NCBI RefSeq assembly: GCF_030398385.1 | Contig: NZ_JAOAOQ010000005.1 | Coordinates: forward strand, 124,001-188,000 | Length of the DNA: 64,000 nt | Reading direction: 5' to 3' | From: Aquibium sp. ELW1220 | GTDB lineage: Bacteria > Pseudomonadota > Alphaproteobacteria > Rhizobiales > Rhizobiaceae | Shown here: piece by piece, positions 43,701-52,471 of the stretch | How positions within the stretch are numbered: the first letter of the stretch is position 1 | Layout: every line of letters starts with the position of its first letter | The notes under the pieces: model-generated | Database searches by the model: none | Seen by the model: the letters and a program-made list of their open reading frames with translations, nothing else | Told to the model about the DNA's origin: nothing | Made by a program: the position numbers and the translations under genes

Positions 43701-45557
43701 GTGAGCGAAGGCATCGTGCGCAAGCTTCTGCTGCTCGCCGCCCTTGCCGGACTGGGGGCGGGCCTTGCCGCCCCCGGATCCGGTCTTGGATGGGCGCCGG
43801 AATGGATCTGGACACTCGCGACTCTTCCCGTGATCGCGGTGCTGGCGGTGTCCATCCTGAGGGACGTCATGATCGGCCGGTTCGGTGTCGATGCCATCGC
43901 GCTCGTTTCCATGACGGCGGCGCTCCTGCTCGACCAGTCCCTTGCGGCAGTGGTCGTGGCTGTGATGTACGCCGGAGGCAGCGTTCTCGAGGACTTCGCC
44001 CGGGGCCGCGCCGAGCGCGAACTGCGTGCCCTTTCGGACCGCTCGCCACGAACCGCCCACCGCCAGGTGGACGGACGGCTGGAGGATATCGCTGTCGAAC
44101 GGGTGTCGGTGGGCGACGAACTCCTGGTGCGCGCGGGTGAAGTCCTTCCGGTCGACGGTGCGCTCGTCAGCGGGACCGCGTCGATCGACGAATCGGCCGT
44201 GACCGGAGAACCCCTGCCGCGGCATCGCCAAAAGGGCGACCGGCTGTTCAGCGGTGCCGTCAATGCGGGCGAGACGTTCCGGATGCGGGCAGCTGCGCTG
44301 GCTGATGCCAGCACCTATGCCGGCATTGTCCGCATGGTCGAGGCGGCGCAGACCGCCAAGGCTCCTTTCATGCGCATGGCTGACCGGTTCGCGCTCTGGC
44401 TGCTGCCGGTCACACTCGTCGTGGCGGCGCTGGCCTGGTGGTTCTCCGGCGATCCGGTGCGCGGGCTGGCGGTGCTGGTCGTCGCGACGCCCTGCCCGCT
44501 CATTCTCGCCGCACCTGTCGCCTTCATCGGCGGCGTCTCGCGGGCGGCGCGTGCCGGCGTGCTGATGAAGGGCAGTGCCGCGCTCGAGGCGCTGGCACGC
44601 GCCACGACCGCGATCTTCGACAAGACCGGCACGCTCACCCATGGTGGCGCCGAACTGATCGCGACGGAGGCGGCGCCCGGCCGTGATCCCGACGAGTGCC
44701 TGCGATTGCTGGCTTCACTGGAGCAGGCTTCCCAGCACGTGCTAGCCGCCGCCGTCGTCGAGATCGCCCGGGCACGCGGCCTGCCGCTGACCCCGCCGAC
44801 CGAAGTCCGGGAGCATCGCGGCGCCGGCATCGAGGGCGCGGTCGATACCTTGCGCCTGAAGGCCGGATCGCGGAGCAACGTCCTGGCGGAGGCGGAACTG
44901 CCGCTCTGGGCCGAACGGACGGCAATGCGTTACGTCGGACAGCCGGTCCTGATGGTGTACCTCGCCATCGACGATCGACTTGCCGCCTTGTTCGTCTTCG
45001 GAGACAGCTTGCGCGGCGATGCCCTCGATACGCTGATCGCCCTGCGCAAAGCCGGCATCGGCCGGATCGTGATGCTGACCGGCGACGATGCCGAGGCGGC
45101 GTCGAGGATCGGCGAGACGCTGGACCTGGATCGCATCCTCGCGGGCGCGGATCCTGCCGCGAAGGTGGCGGCCGTGGCTGAAGAGCGTGGGCGTGCACCG
45201 TCGCTCATGGTGGGCGACGGCATCAACGACGCCCCGGCGCTGGCGACGGCCACGGTCGGCATCGCCATGGGCGCGCGGGGCGCCACGGCCTCGTCAGAGG
45301 CGGCCGACATCGTGGTCCTCACCGACCGGCTGGCACCGATCGCCGCGGCCGTCGCCATCGCCCGGCGGACGCGGGGCATCGCCATGCAGAGCATCGTGGC
45401 CGGCATCGGCCTTTCCGGCATCGCGATGGTCTTCGCCGCGCTGGGATACCTGACGCCGGTTGCCGGCGCGGTCGCGCAGGAAGCCATCGACGTCGCGGTC
45501 ATCCTCAACGCCCTGCGCAGCCTCGGCGGCGGCACGCCGGCGCAGAGCCGGAAATGA
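43701..45557 (+). CDS. P1B-type heavy-metal ATPase with a TPC motif
   Basis: A 618-residue metal-pumping ATPase. The phosphorylation site is D307 in FDKTGTLTHGG, the hinge is VGDGINDAP, and the A-domain loop is TGEPLP. In the membrane metal motif the usual CPC is TPC (residues 263-265, ATPCPLIL), and there is no N-terminal metal-binding domain, so copper should not be assumed as cargo. TPC pumps include the P1B-5 group, whose rhizobial member Nia transports nickel and iron, but this protein lacks the hemerythrin tail of Nia. The GTG start follows GGGAGG. Confidence 0.9.
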   Translation: MSEGIVRKLLLLAALAGLGAGLAAPGSGLGWAPEWIWTLATLPVIAVLAVSILRDVMIGRFGVDAIALVSMTAALLLDQSLAAVVVAVMYAGGSVLEDFARGRAERELRALSDRSPRTAHRQVDGRLEDIAVERVSVGDELLVRAGEVLPVDGALVSGTASIDESAVTGEPLPRHRQKGDRLFSGAVNAGETFRMRAAALADASTYAGIVRMVEAAQTAKAPFMRMADRFALWLLPVTLVVAALAWWFSGDPVRGLAVLVVATPCPLILAAPVAFIGGVSRAARAGVLMKGSAALEALARATTAIFDKTGTLTHGGAELIATEAAPGRDPDECLRLLASLEQASQHVLAAAVVEIARARGLPLTPPTEVREHRGAGIEGAVDTLRLKAGSRSNVLAEAELPLWAERTAMRYVGQPVLMVYLAIDDRLAALFVFGDSLRGDALDTLIALRKAGIGRIVMLTGDDAEAASRIGETLDLDRILAGADPAAKVAAVAEERGRAPSLMVGDGINDAPALATATVGIAMGARGATASSEAADIVVLTDRLAPIAAAVAIARRTRGIAMQSIVAGIGLSGIAMVFAALGYLTPVAGAVAQEAIDVAVILNALRSLGGGTPAQSRK

Positions 45558-45574
45558 GGACGCCGCCGCGCGTC

Positions 45575-45588
45575 TTGACCGCGATCAA
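45575..45588 (+). promoter_or_regulatory. FixK/FNR-type site, cytochrome c/trxC promoter
   Basis: TTGAC-CGCG-ATCAA, 60 bases before the cytochrome c ATG at 45648 and only 18 bases after the ATPase stop. The spacing predicts a transcription start about 25 bases before the ATG. Confidence 0.85.
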
Positions 45589-45647
45589 GGCATCTTGCGT
45601 GCAGAGACCGGAGGATGCGACCCTTCGAGTGAGAAGGTGGCCCGAAC

Positions 45648-45971
45648 ATGTCGACGAGAACCCCGTGGATGCTGCTGCTCTCGCTAGTTCTCGTGGGGCC
45701 GGCTGCGGCCGTCGATCCGGAGAGCGCCTTCCGCGGCAAGCGGCTGGCTGAGGCGAACTGCGCCGACTGCCATGCCATCGCGCAGGTGGACGAAAGCCTC
45801 GAACCGGCAGCGCCGGCCTTCCGCGCGATGGGCCTCCGGCGCAACCTCGCGACGCTGAGGACCGAAATGACCGGCGATCTGTTCCTGCGTCATGCGGTCA
45901 TGCCGGATTTCGAGCCGGACGCGCGGCAGGCCGACGACATCGTGACCTATATCGAGAGCATCCAGGAATGA
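45648..45971 (+). CDS. Small c-type cytochrome
   Basis: A 107-residue exported monohaem cytochrome. Signal peptide about 1-21 (MLLLSLVLVGPAAA), haem motif CADCH near residue 38, axial Met probably in HAVMPDF near 85. It is a close paralogue of the cytochrome at 34418. A thioredoxin gene follows 34 bases after its stop. Confidence 0.9.
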   Translation: MSTRTPWMLLLSLVLVGPAAAVDPESAFRGKRLAEANCADCHAIAQVDESLEPAAPAFRAMGLRRNLATLRTEMTGDLFLRHAVMPDFEPDARQADDIVTYIESIQE

Positions 45972-46005
45972 CCGGCCCGGCCTGGACAATGACGGGAGAA
46001 GACGG

Positions 46006-46455
46006 ATGAGCGACGAAACCCTGGTCGTCTGCAGCCGCTGCGGGGCGGTGAACCGGCTCCTGGCCGGCAAACCCGCGAACGAGGGCAAGTGCGGAAAGTG
46101 CCATGCGGCGCTGTTTTCGGGTCATCCAGAAGACGTGAGTGCCGCGATCTTCGACAAGCACGTCTCGCGCGGGACCGTGCCCGTTCTGGTCGACGTCTGG
46201 GCGCCCTGGTGCGGTCCCTGCAAGATGATGGCGCCAGCCTTCGAGGCGGCGGCTCGCGAACTGGAGCCCCGGGTGCGGCTGATCAAGCTCAATTCCGACA
46301 ACGAACAGGCGCTCGCCGGCCGATTGGGAATCCGCAGTATCCCGACCATGATCCTCTTCCGCGGCGGCACCGAGCTTGCGCGAACGTCCGGCGCGCTCAG
46401 CGCGTCCCAGATCCTCTCCTGGGCGCGCGACCGCCTGCGCCTGACGGGCGCCTGA
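46006..46455 (+). CDS. trxC: Thioredoxin 2
   Basis: A 149-residue thioredoxin with the N-terminal zinc domain typical of TrxC: CSRCGAVN (residues 9-16) and CGKCHAAL (29-36). The active site is WAPWCGPCKMM near residue 65. It reduces protein disulphides and is usually linked to oxidative stress; here it is in a low-oxygen operon between a cytochrome c and a membrane protein. Confidence 0.95.
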   Translation: MSDETLVVCSRCGAVNRLLAGKPANEGKCGKCHAALFSGHPEDVSAAIFDKHVSRGTVPVLVDVWAPWCGPCKMMAPAFEAAARELEPRVRLIKLNSDNEQALAGRLGIRSIPTMILFRGGTELARTSGALSASQILSWARDRLRLTGA

Positions 46456-46465
46456 ACCGCAACGG

Positions 46466-47731
46466 ATGGATCCGCTCCTCCCGCGCCTCGGACTTGCGCT
46501 CGCCATCGGCCTTCTGGTCGGGCTAGAGCGAGGATGGCGCGAACGCGACGCGCCCGACCGCAGCCGCACGGCCGGCATCAGGACCTACGGGATTTCCGGT
46601 CTCCTCGGTGGCCTCTTCGCAGCCCTCGACGATGCGGTGGGATCCGTGGCGATCCTGGCGGTCGGCTTCGTCGCGTTCACGGCCGTCTTCAGCTGGTTCA
46701 AGCTGCGCGAGGCGACGCACGATGCGGATTTCAGCGTCACGGGCGTGATTGCCGGCATGGCGGTCTTCGCGCTCGGAGCTCTGGCCGTCGCGGGAGACTA
46801 CCTCGCCGCGGCCGCGGGCGGCACCGCGCTGACGGCCATCCTCGCCAGCCGGGAGGTTTTGCACGGCCTGCTGAAGAAGCTGACATGGGCGGAACTGCGA
46901 TCTGCCCTGGTGCTCGCCGCCATGACGGTCATCGTCCTGCCGGTTCTGCCCGACCGGACGGTCGATCCATGGGGCGGAGTCAATCCGCGCGAAATCTGGT
47001 TCTTCACCGTGCTCATCGCGGCGATTTCCTTTGCCGGCTACGTGGTGACGCGCCTGTTCGGCGAAAAGCGGGGTGTCCTTCTCGGGGCGCTGGCCGGCGC
47101 GGTCGTGTCGTCGACGGCTGTCACGGTCGTCCTGGCCCGAATGGCGAAGGACGCGCAGAGCACCCTGCCGCTCGCCGGCGCCGCCGCTCTTGCCGCCATG
47201 GTGTCGGTACTTCGGGTCGCTGCCGTCGTCGGGGCCATTCAGCCTTCGGTGCTCGCCCATGCAGGTCTTCCGATCATCGCGGCGGCGCTCGTGCTGGCTT
47301 CTGCGGCCGGTTTGATGTTTCTGCGCGACGGCGGCGCGCAGCCGATGGAGCAGGCTGCGCGCAACCCGTTCGATCTCGTCCCGCTTTTGGGATTTGCCGG
47401 TCTCTTCGCTCTGGTTTCGACCGCCAGTGCGGCATTGTCGGGGCTGCTCGACGAGGGCGGCCTGCTCGCGACCTCGGCCGTCTCGGGCGCGTTCGACGTC
47501 GATGTTGCGGTCCTGAGTTCGCTGCGCCTCGTCGAGCAGGGCATCGCCCCGGCAAGCGCGGCGCGCGCCGTGCTGCTGGCGCTGGTGGCCAATGCGCTCG
47601 GCCGGCTGTTCCTGGCGGCGGTGTCCGGTCCCGTCCGGTTCCTGCTGCCGCTGGCCGGCGCGACTGCGCTCGCCGCGCTGGCGGGTGCATCGGTCTATCT
47701 GTTCCTGCCGTCGATACCGATGCCGTCGTGA
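46466..47731 (+). CDS. MgtC/DUF4010-family membrane protein
   Basis: A 421-residue protein with about twelve hydrophobic spans. The N-terminal MgtC-like part has LAIGLLVGLERGWRERDA and TAGIRTYGISGLLGGL; the C-terminal DUF4010 part has AGAVVSSTAVTVVLARMA and SGAFDVDVAVLSSLRL. Its transport substrate or role is not known. It starts ten bases after trxC stops and so belongs to the cytochrome-trxC unit. Confidence 0.85.
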   Translation: MDPLLPRLGLALAIGLLVGLERGWRERDAPDRSRTAGIRTYGISGLLGGLFAALDDAVGSVAILAVGFVAFTAVFSWFKLREATHDADFSVTGVIAGMAVFALGALAVAGDYLAAAAGGTALTAILASREVLHGLLKKLTWAELRSALVLAAMTVIVLPVLPDRTVDPWGGVNPREIWFFTVLIAAISFAGYVVTRLFGEKRGVLLGALAGAVVSSTAVTVVLARMAKDAQSTLPLAGAAALAAMVSVLRVAAVVGAIQPSVLAHAGLPIIAAALVLASAAGLMFLRDGGAQPMEQAARNPFDLVPLLGFAGLFALVSTASAALSGLLDEGGLLATSAVSGAFDVDVAVLSSLRLVEQGIAPASAARAVLLALVANALGRLFLAAVSGPVRFLLPLAGATALAALAGASVYLFLPSIPMPS

Positions 47732-47739
47732 CGGCGCGC

Positions 47740-47753
47740 TTGATGCCGATCAA
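47740..47753 (+). promoter_or_regulatory. FixK/FNR-type site before the 128-residue hypothetical gene
   Basis: TTGAT-GCCG-ATCAA, a perfect match to the consensus, 57 bases (centre) before the ATG at 47804 and eight bases after the stop of the MgtC-family gene. Confidence 0.85.
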
Positions 47754-47803
47754 GGCGCATGGCGACGAACTGGCTAGGACTTGACCGAAGGAAGGAAAAC
47801 CCG

Positions 47804-48190
47804 ATGACGCAGCTGAAGGATCTATCCCCGAGTTTCCGCCACGTGCGCCTGCTTCTCGCGCGAGAGAAAGGCCACCCGGCAGGCGAACGAGACGAGGGCT
47901 ACGACATACTCGCCCCGCTGCAGGCCGATGGACATCTCGATGCGGCGGAATGGAAGAAGCACCAGGAACACTGCCGCGTGCGGCACTTCCGCCACGGCGA
48001 GGAAGATCGCATCGGCCGCCTTCGCCGCAAGCCGGGTGGCGCCTGGTACTTCGACTACGACGAAGGGGACCGCGACGACGAGGTCGGTTTCCGGTTCGGC
48101 GCCGAGCGCTTCGTCACCGGCGAATACGTCTCGGTGAAGAGCCAGGGTGCGCTGCACACCTATCAGGTCGCGCGCGTAGAGCGGCCCTGA
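47804..48190 (+). CDS. Hypothetical protein under a FixK-type site
   Basis: A 128-residue soluble, highly charged protein (REKGHPAGERDEGYDI, CRVRHFRHGEEDRIGRLRRK, YFDYDEGDRDDEVGFRFG). Its start MTQLKDL at 47804 has AAGGAA upstream. No family was recognised, but the perfect FixK-type site makes it a member of the low-oxygen set. A quinone-reductase-like gene follows. Confidence 0.8.
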   Translation: MTQLKDLSPSFRHVRLLLAREKGHPAGERDEGYDILAPLQADGHLDAAEWKKHQEHCRVRHFRHGEEDRIGRLRRKPGGAWYFDYDEGDRDDEVGFRFGAERFVTGEYVSVKSQGALHTYQVARVERP

Positions 48191-48233
48191 GCCGCGGCCG
48201 GCCCCGATGGCCGACGACGGACCCGGAGACGAG

Positions 48234-48824
48234 ATGACGCGGCGCATCCTGATCATCGTCGGTCACCCGGATCCGGCACCCGAACGGCTCGCCCGAGCGC
48301 TCGCGCAGGCCTATGCCGACGGGGCGACGGCAGCGGGTCACGAGGTGCGACGCATCGATCTGGCACGGCTCGACGTTCCCCTCCTGCATACCCGCGCTGA
48401 GTTCGAGACGGGCCAGCCGCCGGCTGCCCTCGCGCATGCGGCCGACGACCTTCGCTGGGCCGAGCACATCGTCTTCGTGTTTCCGCTCTGGCTCGGTACC
48501 ATGCCGGCGCTGCTGAAGGCCTTTCTGGAGCAGATGATCCGTCCCGGTGTCGCCTTCGCCTTTCCGGAGAGCGGCCGGACCGTCGCACGGCCGCTTCTTC
48601 GCGGGCGCTCAGCACGCCTCGTGGTGACGATGGGCATGCCCGCGCTCCTCTATCGCATCTGGTTCCTTTCCCACGGGACCGCCGGATTGCGGCGCAGCAT
48701 CCTTGGCTTCGCGGGCATTCGGCCGGTGCGCGAGACGCTGATCGGGCTGGTGGAAGGCGCAAGCGGCGCAAAGCGGGCGAAATGGCTGGCGCGCCTGCGC
48801 GATCTCGGCACCCGAGCGGCCTGA
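48234..48824 (+). CDS. NAD(P)H-dependent flavin oxidoreductase (quinone-reductase/KefF-like)
   Basis: A 196-residue flavodoxin-like-fold enzyme. The N-terminal strand and phosphate region are RRILIIVGHPDPAPERLARA, and FVFPLWLGTMPALLKAFLEQ is the family's isoalloxazine-contacting segment (near 85-105). Such enzymes reduce quinones by two electrons. The ATG at 48234 has GGAGA upstream. It is the last metabolic gene before fixL. Confidence 0.87.
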   Translation: MTRRILIIVGHPDPAPERLARALAQAYADGATAAGHEVRRIDLARLDVPLLHTRAEFETGQPPAALAHAADDLRWAEHIVFVFPLWLGTMPALLKAFLEQMIRPGVAFAFPESGRTVARPLLRGRSARLVVTMGMPALLYRIWFLSHGTAGLRRSILGFAGIRPVRETLIGLVEGASGAKRAKWLARLRDLGTRAA

Positions 48825-49045
48825 ACCGCGCAACGGCGCCCGGCGCGGTCCCCGACAGCACCATCGCTTTCCCCATCCTGTCACGGTTCCAACGTTGCCG
48901 GTGGGAGCCGATCCTGCGATGATGCGGCCATGCAGGGCAATGAGGACGCATGGAGGTGCATCGACGCGGAGACGGCCGGTCCGGGGGGAGCCGTGTTCCG
49001 GCGTTCGGTCCCGTGGCGCAGCCCGGCGCGTTCGGCCTGACCGCC

Positions 49046-50566
49046 ATGGATTCCCATCCCACCGCGCGCAACGAGAACGGCTTCATGACGGGTTCTCTGG
49101 CCTATCGCTGCTCGGGCGCCGGCGGCTATGCCGTGGCCGTTCTCGTCGTTGCCATCGCCTTCACCGCCCGCCTCGTTCTGGACCACGCGCTCGACGGACA
49201 CGGCATCTTCGTCCCGTTCCTGCCGGCCATCCTGATCGTCTCGGGATTCTGCGGCTTTCGCCCTGCCCTTTTCGCGTTCGCGCTGTCCTTCGCCGGCGCC
49301 TGGTACATTCACGACCTCCAGCCGGGTCGCGGCATCGCGGCGGTCGAGATGTCGCTCTACGCCTTTACCGGTCTCCTCACTGTGGCGATGGGGGGCATCG
49401 TCAATCGCTCGCGGCTTGCCGCCGAGCGCACCGCGGCGGTCCTGGCGGAAAGGGAGGCGCATCTCTCATCGATCCTCGAAACCGTCCTCGACGCCACCAT
49501 CGTCATCGATAGACAAGGGACGATCGTCTCCTTCAACGCGGCCGCCGTCAGGCAGTTCGGCTATTCGACAGGCGAGGTGATCGGCCGCAACGTCCGCATC
49601 CTGATGCCCGAGCCTTACCAGGCGCAGCACGACGGCTACATGGAACGCTACATGGCGACGGGGGAGAAGCGCATCATCGGCACTGACCGGGTGGTGGTGG
49701 GCCGGCGCAAGGACGGCTCTACCTTCCCGATGAAGCTTGCCGTGGGGGAGATGAAGAGCGGCGACCGCCTCTATTTCACCGGTTTCGTGCGCGACCTGAC
49801 CGAACGCGAGGAATCGGCTGCCCGCCTGCAGGAGGTCCAGGGCGAGCTGGCGCGCCTTGCGCGGCTGAACGAATTGGGCGAGATGGCTTCGACGCTTGCC
49901 CATGAGTTGAACCAGCCGCTATCGGCGATTGCCAACTACGCACAGGGGTGCACGCGCCTTCTGCGTAACGCCGAGGAGGGGCCGGCGCTACGCGTGCGCG
50001 AAGCGCTCGACGAGATTGCCCGCCAGTCGCTGCGGGCCGGACAGATCATCCGCCACCTGCGCGAGTTCGTCATGCGCGGTGAGACCGACAAGCAGGCCGA
50101 GGACATCCGCAAGATGGTCGAGGAGTCGGGCGCGCTGGCGCTCGTCGGCTCGCGCGAGCGCGGCGTGCGCTCTGTCTTCGACTTCCGCCCGGGCGCCGAT
50201 CTCGTCCTGGCCGACCGCGTCCAGATCCAGCAGGTGCTGATCAACCTCATGCGCAACGCCATGGAGGCGATGAGCGAGAGCCAGCCGCGCGAACTCACCA
50301 TCCGCACCCTGCCGCATGGCCCAGGCATGGTGGCGGTGGAGGTATCCGACACGGGCCCCGGCATCTCGGAGGAAGTGGCAGCCCGGCTCTTCCAGCCCTT
50401 CGTCACCTCCAAGGCGGGTGGCATGGGAATAGGTCTGTCCATATCGAAGCGAATCATAGAATCACACGGCGGCACCATGGAGGCGCACCGCTCGGATCAG
50501 GGTGGGGCGCTCTTCCGCTTCACCCTTCCCGCGATCGAGAGCGAGGCGTCCGATGGAAATAGGTGA
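49046..50566 (+). CDS. fixL: Oxygen-sensing haem histidine kinase FixL
   Basis: A 506-residue membrane sensor kinase. About four N-terminal spans (residues 20-110) are followed by a PAS domain (about 130-245) and the kinase. The haem ligand is H195 in [11 protein letters not shown] and the phosphorylated histidine is H286 in [10 protein letters not shown], both one residue from the Sinorhizobium FixL numbers, which supports ATG 49046 over the longer ATG 48950. N, G1 and G2 boxes are [15 protein letters not shown] and GMGIGLS. It autophosphorylates when oxygen leaves the haem and passes the phosphate to FixJ, encoded next with a 14-base overlap. Confidence 0.95.
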   Translation: MDSHPTARNENGFMTGSLAYRCSGAGGYAVAVLVVAIAFTARLVLDHALDGHGIFVPFLPAILIVSGFCGFRPALFAFALSFAGAWYIHDLQPGRGIAAVEMSLYAFTGLLTVAMGGIVNRSRLAAERTAAVLAEREAHLSSILETVLDATIVIDRQGTIVSFNAAAVRQFGYSTGEVIGRNVRILMPEPYQAQHDGYMERYMATGEKRIIGTDRVVVGRRKDGSTFPMKLAVGEMKSGDRLYFTGFVRDLTEREESAARLQEVQGELARLARLNELGEMASTLAHELNQPLSAIANYAQGCTRLLRNAEEGPALRVREALDEIARQSLRAGQIIRHLREFVMRGETDKQAEDIRKMVEESGALALVGSRERGVRSVFDFRPGADLVLADRVQIQQVLINLMRNAMEAMSESQPRELTIRTLPHGPGMVAVEVSDTGPGISEEVAARLFQPFVTSKAGGMGIGLSISKRIIESHGGTMEAHRSDQGGALFRFTLPAIESEASDGNR

Positions 50567-51170
50567 CTACGTCGTTCACATCGTCGACGACGAGGAACCG
50601 GTCAGGAAGTCGCTTGCCTTCATGCTGACCATCGCCGGCTTCCCCGTCCGGCTGCACGACTCCGCCGAGGCTTTCCTCGGTGTGGCGCCCGGCCTGCGCA
50701 ACGCCTGCCTGGTGACCGACCTGCGCATGCCCGACATCAACGGTGTCGAACTCATTCGCCGACTGCGCGACATGGCCGTGCAGGTGCCCTCCATCGTCAT
50801 TACCGGCCATGGCGACGTCCCGATGGCGGTGGAGGCGATGAAGGCCGGAGCCCTCGACTTCATCGAGAAGCCCTTCGAGGACGAGGTGCTGATCGGAGCC
50901 ATCACGCGCGCGGCCGCGGAACTCGACCGTCAGGCTGCCGCCCAGGACGCGTCCGCCATCCTCGATCGGCTCGCCCAGCTCACGGACCGCGAACGCGAGG
51001 TGCTGGCCGGGGTCGTGGCCGGACACGCCAACAAGACCATCGCCTACGACCTGAACATCAGTCCGCGCACGGTGGAGGTCCACCGAGCCAACGTCATGGC
51101 GAAGATGGACGCCAGGAGCCTGCCGGAACTGGTCCGCATGGCGATCGCGGGCGGCTTCGTGCCCAAATAG
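50553..51170 (+). CDS. fixJ: Response regulator FixJ
   Basis: A 205-residue transcription activator. The receiver domain has [15 protein letters not shown], the phosphoacceptor D56 in VTDLRMPD, and IEKPFED with the conserved Lys. The C-terminal LuxR-type helix-turn-helix is [20 protein letters not shown] then [20 protein letters not shown]. Sequence blocks are nearly those of rhizobial FixJ. The start [10 protein letters not shown] lies inside the end of fixL. Its main target is probably fixK, 580 bases downstream. Confidence 0.96.
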   Translation: MEIGDYVVHIVDDEEPVRKSLAFMLTIAGFPVRLHDSAEAFLGVAPGLRNACLVTDLRMPDINGVELIRRLRDMAVQVPSIVITGHGDVPMAVEAMKAGALDFIEKPFEDEVLIGAITRAAAELDRQAAAQDASAILDRLAQLTDREREVLAGVVAGHANKTIAYDLNISPRTVEVHRANVMAKMDARSLPELVRMAIAGGFVPK

Positions 51171-51195
51171 GACAATCTTGCGCCCGCAGCCGAAA

Positions 51196-51209
51196 TTGAC
51201 TTGGCGCAA
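51196..51209 (+). promoter_or_regulatory. FixK-like site before the lone receiver gene
   Basis: TTGAC-TTGG-CGCAA keeps the outer TTG-N8-CAA of FixK boxes but only one perfect half-site. It lies 68 bases before the TTG start at 51277. It would give FixK feedback on the receiver gene. Confidence 0.55.
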
Positions 51210-51276
51210 TGCGCGGTTTCTCGCAAGCCTCTAACGCTACCGGTGCGGCCGCGATGCGATCGGCCGGCGAGGCGCG

Positions 51277-51636
51277 TTGGAGACGACTTTCTTGGAGCAT
51301 GGCCGCAAGGTTCTCGTTGTGGTTCCGGACGACGAACTCCGTCGATCCATCGAGTTCACGGTCGAGGCCGAGGGCTACGAGATCGAGTCGCATGCCGGCT
51401 TCCCAACCGTCTTTGCAACGCACAAGTTCAATGGATTCGACTGTGCCGTCGTCGACGAGGACGCCGTCGATGCCGGCCAGCGCAACTTGATCGAGTTCGC
51501 GCGCATCGCGGGGGACGAGCGGCCGGTGGTCGTCCTGGTGGACAAGACGGCCGCGCTGTCCGCCGCCGTCCCCTTCCAGCTACTCCGCAAGCCGCTTCTC
51601 GGCCCCGCACTCATCAGCGCGATCCTGCCGAAATAG
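51277..51636 (+). CDS. Single-domain receiver protein (possible FixT-like feedback protein)
   Basis: A 119-residue stand-alone response-regulator receiver without an output domain. The acidic pair is in VVVPDDELRRS, a candidate phosphoacceptor Asp is in DCAVVDEDAVD, and the switch Lys is in LLRKPLLGP. The start is a TTG preceded by GCGAGG; no in-frame ATG precedes the first strand. Placed between fixJ and fixK, it may take phosphate from or inhibit FixL, as FixT does in other alphaproteobacteria; this is inference from position and domain. Confidence 0.75.
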   Translation: METTFLEHGRKVLVVVPDDELRRSIEFTVEAEGYEIESHAGFPTVFATHKFNGFDCAVVDEDAVDAGQRNLIEFARIAGDERPVVVLVDKTAALSAAVPFQLLRKPLLGPALISAILPK

Positions 51637-51652
51637 GGTGGCAGGTCCGTCC

Positions 51653-51668
51653 TACGTAGATTCCCGTA
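51653..51668 (+). promoter_or_regulatory. FixJ-box candidate before fixK
   Basis: TACGTAGATTCCCGTA with flanking CCTAC/GTAGG symmetry. It recalls the TACGTA-rich, TTCCC-containing FixJ sites of rhizobial fixK promoters, and lies about 80 bases before the fixK ATG. The match is from memory of the motif and is tentative. Confidence 0.5.
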
Positions 51669-51745
51669 GGGACATGAACGAATACAAGCGACCTGCGAAA
51701 TAAGCGAGTTTGCCTCCGACAGAACGGACACCGTCGGAGACAGCC

Positions 51746-52399
51746 ATGACCATCCATCCTCGTGAGTTCCGCAGCACCGCCCTCCATGGCGCCACCCCGG
51801 ACATCGCGCTCGACGGCCTGTTCGACCGCAGCGCCGGGCAGCCCGCAACGCTCTTTTCCGCCGGCTCGGAAATCTACGCCCAGGGCGAGAAGGCCGGCGA
51901 TCTCTACCTGATCGAGTTCGGCGCCGTGCGTGTCTACCGGCTTCTGGCAGATGGCCGCCGACAGATTTCCTCCTTCCACCTCGCCGGCGAAGTCTTCGGC
52001 TTCGAGGCCGGTGGCACGCACCATTTCTTTGCCGAAGCGATCGGCGCTACCGGCATCCGCGTGATCCGCGCCGGCCAGGGCGCCGCCCGATCGCACGAGC
52101 TTCTGCCGCTCGTCCTGCAGGGGCTGGTCAAGGCGCAGGAGCACCTCCTGGTACTCGGCCGCCAGCATGCCGCCGAGCGCGTGGCGGCCTTCCTTCTCGA
52201 CATGGCGTCCCGCCAGGGCGATCTTGAGGAGTTCGACCTGCCGATGTCACGCGGCGACGTCGCCGATTATCTCGGCCTGACCATCGAGACCGTGTCGCGC
52301 GTCTTCTCGCGGATGAAGGACAAGGGCATCGTGCGCCTGCCGAGCCTGCGTCGCGTGCGCATCCTGAAGTGGGACACGCTGCGCGCCATGAGCGAGTAG
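51746..52399 (+). CDS. fixK: Crp/Fnr-family regulator FixK
   Basis: A 217-residue activator. The cyclic-nucleotide-like sensor domain (about 30-140) has AGSEIYAQGEKAGDLYLIEF, and the helix-turn-helix is RGDVADYLGLTIETVSRVFS (about 170-190), whose ETVSR matches proteins reading TTGAT-N4-ATCAA. The protein has no cysteine at all, so it can neither bind the FNR iron-sulphur cluster nor use the redox cysteine of Bradyrhizobium FixK2. Oxygen control must therefore come from FixLJ. The ATG has GGAGA six bases upstream. Confidence 0.93.
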   Translation: MTIHPREFRSTALHGATPDIALDGLFDRSAGQPATLFSAGSEIYAQGEKAGDLYLIEFGAVRVYRLLADGRRQISSFHLAGEVFGFEAGGTHHFFAEAIGATGIRVIRAGQGAARSHELLPLVLQGLVKAQEHLLVLGRQHAAERVAAFLLDMASRQGDLEEFDLPMSRGDVADYLGLTIETVSRVFSRMKDKGIVRLPSLRRVRILKWDTLRAMSE

Positions 52400-52471
52400 A
52401 TTTTCGCGACCCGCGCCCGCTGAGAGGCGAACAGGCCAATCATCCGGATCTGGCAATCGCGACGCCGCAGC

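Noticed and set aside
48950-49045. Longer FixL start at 48950
   Set aside because: It has a ribosome-site-like sequence, but starting at 49046 puts the haem His and phospho-His within one residue of the Sinorhizobium FixL positions.
49046-52399. Evidence for a symbiosis island
   Set aside because: fixL, fixJ and fixK alone do not indicate nitrogen fixation; no nif, nod, fixNOQP or integrase gene is present.
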